Source of the DNA: Terebella lapidaria
Lineage: Eukaryota; Annelida; Polychaeta; Terebellida; Terebellidae
NCBI GenBank assembly: GCA_949152475.1
Contig: OX424561.1
Location: forward strand, 9,114,001-9,178,000
DNA: 64,000 nt
Direction: 5' to 3'
In this document: one piece after another, positions 60,246 through 64,000 of the stretch
Position numbering within the stretch: position 1 is the first letter of the stretch
Layout: each line of letters starts with the position of its first letter
Position numbers and translations under genes: made by a program
The notes under the pieces: model-generated
Database searches by the model: none
What the model was told of the DNA's origin: nothing
What the model saw: only the letters and a program-made list of their open reading frames with translations

Positions 60246-60661
60246 TGGAAGGTGTACAATGTAGTGAACTGTAGCACGTTCCATAACAATTTGTTCTGGA
60301 ACGTTACCTAAATTATGGTATATTTATTACTTCTGCAAGCGTTCAGGTGGTCTTGAACACGCTACTGGACTTATTGTATTGGTAGTTATGTGTATTGATA
60401 GTTTTCCCACTTCACGACATTGGTAGTGCTTTCAAAGTGGAACTCGATTTTTGAGATTATGATCCAAGCAGTTACTTTCGAATATGATATGTGGATCTCG
60501 TACCCTTAAGCTGTACCCAATATTGTCCTAATCTTGATTAGATTCCCTGTACTGTATGCCTAATACTTACATGCAAGAGAATAATATTTTAGTGATGTGG
60601 TGTACAAGTAACACCTGGCATGATCAATACCATTTGTACATGTATGGAGTGAATAATACTG
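60246..60661 (+). other. ATG14 3' UTR, no other feature
   Basis: AT-rich unique sequence between the minisatellite and the first polyA hexamers. No ORF of note. Confidence 0.4.
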
Positions 60662-60690
60662 AATAAATGATTCTTTGATGAACCAATAAA
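60662..60690 (+). terminator. ATG14 polyA signals
   Basis: Two AATAAA hexamers on the plus strand (60662-60667 and 60685-60690), about 0.8 kb after the stop, with another at ~60729. BAZ1A's candidate signal faces them within ~130 bp. Confidence 0.5.
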
Positions 60691-60788
60691 ACCAACATAA
60701 TTATGTAACATTATTTTGTATGCATTGGTCAATAAATCCAACATCCAATACACTGAAATAAAAGCAACAACTACAGTGTACAAGAACT

Positions 60789-60794
60789 TTTATT
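60789..60794 (-). terminator. BAZ1A-like polyA signal
   Basis: AATAAA on the minus strand about 1.0 kb downstream of the BAZ1A-like stop codon, opposing the ATG14 signals. The interval 60795-61783 is therefore the probable BAZ1A 3' UTR and shows no other gene. Confidence 0.45.
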
Positions 60795-61783
60795 TTCATG
60801 ACCTAATTCATGTTCATCTGTCCAACTACACAAACATACCTTTATAAATATAATACCCAAATGCAGCAGACGTTCATTTCAAAACCGTCAAGTATTCATT
60901 ACAATCAAGTAGGTAACGTAGAAATTAAAGTTTGGCATTGGACGGTGAAATAGTTACATTGACGAACAAAGGTAAATAATGACTGATCAAGGAACATAGG
61001 GGGACTGACGGACACTTGATAACTTATTACTTACACATGAAGTACAGATAATATAAATCCTTGCCCGTTATGTGTTCAAAGAACCTACATGATAATTATA
61101 TTGTATGTACTGATGGACAATACATGCAACATATAGTTCTTGCACCAAAGCAATTCCATATAAATGTAGTGTCAATACAAAGCTAAACAAGATTTCAAGT
61201 TGAGACACCTGTTCAATGCGAGATATGTAATAAGGTCACAGTTTGTGGTATAACACCATCTACGATTGAATTTCATGTCAACGAGATGGTAATTACATGA
61301 ATGTATTTCTGTGTAAATAATGATGCATGACTGTACACAAACTGATTCGGAGAACCACCAATAAATTACACCAGATACAATGTACTACATTCAATAGCAA
61401 CGACCTACAGAAATGTACAGTGAAAATGTGTTGCACACAAAGAAAATGGCACAATGCTTTTTACTGGCATCCATATTTATAGTAACATCCTATACTGAAA
61501 TGTACAATCCGCAAACATCCCAATGTAAGACTTGTCATTGTAATTCAGGCGATTATTAGATGAAGCTAGATTGATCAACATTTATGAGGAAGAATGACTT
61601 GAAGTTCATCACTGTCTATAAGATGACTGTACCACGAATAGCCTATAGTATTTACATATATTAAAATTGTGCTACTGCTTGAACACATTCAGATAAATAA
61701 ACATAAACCCTATCCAAGTCGTCAAACACTTCAATACATGTACTGTCTCAGTAGTACAATATCTTTCTAGCCAGCCCCCCAGG

Positions 61784-64000
61784 TTATCTCTGCCTCGTTG
61801 CTCGGCCTTTAGGACTTGGGCCTTTGCCCTTCGGACTGGAGCTTTTGCCCGGGGATTTTTTGTCTGTGATCGAGGTCAACATCAACTCCTTGACGCGTTT
61901 CTCGAAGTATCTGAACAGTTTCTGGCCAGCCTGGTACTCCGGAGCCGTGGGCATGTTGTATTGCTCACAATTCTTCAACGTCAATCGGATGTCTGCCAGA
62001 ATGTCAGCCGGATCCTCGTATTCAAACCTATTGATCCGATTCTTCATTGTGGAGAAATCCATGGGCTTCTTGACAATGTCGAAATAGTCTGGAGCCTACA
62101 ACAAGCAGCAAGATCAACAACATACTTGTGAATATATATATACCTTGGTTCTGATTTGTAACTAGTTATCCATGAAATTGCTGATATAGTAAGCCATTGG
62201 ATCATTGCCCATGCCGTGGATACATACATCTCGTTTGCTGACGGGTTTCATGAAGGGCCAAGCCTCACTGCGCTCATACAGCTCCAGAAGCAGATTCTCA
62301 CAGACTTTGAGCGTGCCAGCTTTTGTCCCACCTCGACTCTGACTGGCCGCACGCTTGGACTGAGGTAACTCTGTAACACGGACAGTCATCTCACCTCATC
62401 AGATAAACGGCATTACAATTCCACCCTGATCTGATAAACTTTTATTTATTATCCAAGTTTGCATATTTATAACTCATGCTTGAACCAAACCTTCAACATC
62501 TTCTTCGTCACGTTTTCTCTTTGACTTTGAAGAGTCAAGACTCCGCCTGGACAGAGCCTTGACTTCTGCCACTTTCTTGTTCCTAGATGATGGTGGAACA
62601 TCTAAACTGCGTCTGGATGTCTTTTTAGGTGGCTGCTTCTCCTCGACGTCAAGTTTACGCTTTGTGGTCTTGCTCGTCTCGGGCTTGGAAGCACCTTTCT
62701 TGGAGCGAGCTGTTGAACGATCCCGCTCTTGACTGGAGGCCCTGGAGCTGGCCCGGGAGGTCTCCTGGCTTCGACGAGAGCGGCCAGTAGCCTTTGGAGG
62801 CTCAACACTAGCCTTCGAAGTCCGCCCGGACTTCTCACTCTCCACTGTCTTTCTGCTACCTGTCATTTGGATATATTTCATTTTTCATTACGATTGTCCA
62901 TAAGTTTCATTCATGGGAGTGAAACCTGGGTTACAAGTAAAAGTCTTACCTCTTCCAAACTTTATTTTGGTGACCTGCGTCTCTTCCTCTTCACTCTCCT
63001 CCTCATCCTCCTCAGTGTCTTCCTCCGTATCCTCGTCACTAGAAATGACAAGTGTGTACATTGTAGTGTTCATGGCTAGTGTTGTCATAGCTCACATGCT
63101 TCAATTGCCATTATGTATCAGATTATTAAACTGCATGTGTTCTATTTTACCTGTCCTCATCAGAATCATCATCAGACTCATCACTGGAGCTGTCATCTTC
63201 GTCAGATGAAGAATCTTCTTCTTCCTCACTTGAACTTTCATCTCCATCATCTTCTGCGGATTCTTCTTCGAACACTGATTTGCGTCGCTTTCGAGGAGTT
63301 TTGGGAATGTCTTTGGGACGACAGTCTGGGCAGTACCAATCTCCTGTTGGTATTTTCTGTAAGAGAAAATGGCAGTTGCAAGGTGACCTTGTTTCTTATT
63401 CATAAACAGAATGTCCAGAATAATTTGAGTAAGACAATACATTTTTAGCGAATATCTGGAACCTAAGAACACCCTGTGATCATCACCTTGACCGGGGGTT
63501 TGAGACAGTACATGTGATGCCCCCTGTCGCAGCCGTCACAGAGCAGCATTTTCTCTCCATCGCCCTTGCGTCGACATATGCGGCAGCGTGCGTGAAGCGA
63601 GGATTTGGACCAGATGACGCTGGCCTCCAGCACCCCGAGATGCAAGAACACCTGGGAGAGACTGGTCACCGACATCAGCGATGCCTCCCAACGCTCCAGT
63701 GATGTCCTCGGGGGCATCTTGTCCACAGAGTCTTTGTCGTCATCAGCGTCTGAGGGAACAGAGGTGCGAAAAACTGGTGTCAAATCAACACAATGTAAGC
63801 GTTCAATTGGGTGACTGTCTCGGTGAAATACACTGGTATTATGGCAATTCTGACATATAGTGACATGAAATAAGCACCATCGTCACTGTCTGAAGATTCG
63901 TCCTTGTCGGTGTTCTTGCTCCGTGACTTGACTCCACGAGCCTCTCGCAGACCTTTGAAAGCTGCCTCCAGTGCAGCCTTCTGCTTCTGTTTCTTAGTAA
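61784..64000 (-). CDS. BAZ1A: BAZ1A/ACF1-like chromatin remodelling subunit, 3' part
   Basis: ACF1 is the large partner of the ISWI ATPase in ACF/CHRAC nucleosome-spacing complexes. Visible exons in gene order: 63878-64000 (continues beyond the window), 63487-63773, 63151-63356, 62950-63038, 62491-62859, 62228-62370, 61784-62095, with phases consistent. Order of parts: a charged helix (QKAALEAAFKGLREARG); a conserved segment before the PHD (RWEASLMSVTSLSQVFLHLG, ASVIWSKSSLHARC); a PHD finger with the C4HC3 pattern (CRIC, CDGCD, HHMYC, CPDC); a long Ser/Asp/Glu-rich acidic stretch; a basic Arg/Ser/Lys-rich linker; and a C-terminal bromodomain (WPFMKPVS, APDYFDIVKKPMDFSTM, NCEQYN with the acetyl-lysine-binding Asn). 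IWSKS and CDGCDRGHH fit BAZ1A better than BAZ1B. The WAC, DDT and WHIM parts should lie beyond 64000. Confidence 0.9.

Overview
The window is eukaryotic nuclear DNA from an invertebrate animal. Genes are split by many small GT-AG introns, spacers are AT-rich and packed with repeats, and the proteins are animal orthologues (glucosidase II alpha, ATG14, an I-kappa-B, BAZ1A/ACF1). Tandem-repeat-bearing Helitron-like elements and a THAP-type P element fit a lophotrochozoan (mollusc-like) genome best, but the phylum is inference. I see no bacterial operons, CRISPR arrays, tRNA/rRNA genes or recognisable retroviral or LTR elements.

Five genes can be assembled exon by exon. In each of the four complete models every splice phase joins and the total length is a multiple of three. 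(1) A minus-strand PH-domain protein with a long Pro/Gln- then Gly-rich tail (6439 to 2231, 7 coding exons, 428 aa). (2) GANAB on the plus strand (14937-31442, 22 exons, 946 aa); both catalytic aspartates fall at the same residue numbers as in human. (3) A minus-strand I-kappa-B-like ankyrin protein (40928 to 38523, 7 exons, 376 aa). (4) ATG14 on the plus strand (48430-59880, 9 exons, 507 aa). (5) The 3' part of a minus-strand BAZ1A/ACF1-like gene (PHD finger and bromodomain), which enters from beyond 64000 and ends at 61784. GANAB converges on the I-kappa-B gene, and ATG14 converges tail-to-tail on BAZ1A. The genes share no pathway: ER glycoprotein quality control, NF-kappa-B control, autophagy and chromatin remodelling.

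Much of the rest is mobile DNA. Intron 10 of GANAB (9.5 kb) holds a 6.25-kb P element in antisense orientation, with matching ~86-89-bp terminal inverted repeats, a 7-bp target duplication and an unbroken nine-exon, 839-aa THAP transposase. From 41.9 to 57.1 kb, spanning the spacer before ATG14 and its 8.7-kb first intron, two families of Helitron/Helentron-like non-autonomous elements carry internal tandem arrays (~134-bp and ~148-bp units) and are nested in one another. Their units repeatedly contain exact nuclear-receptor DR1 and extended half-site sequences. Smaller items include a pogo-like element with TA duplications, a CAC-ended element with a 5-bp duplication, several MITE/foldback families, a SINE-like segment, a minisatellite made of an exon end plus its splice donor, and a minisatellite that begins in the last codons of ATG14.

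Long stretches with no supported gene: 831-2230, 6442-14936, 31443-38522, 40929-48429 and 59881-61783. What each holds is given in the feature list.
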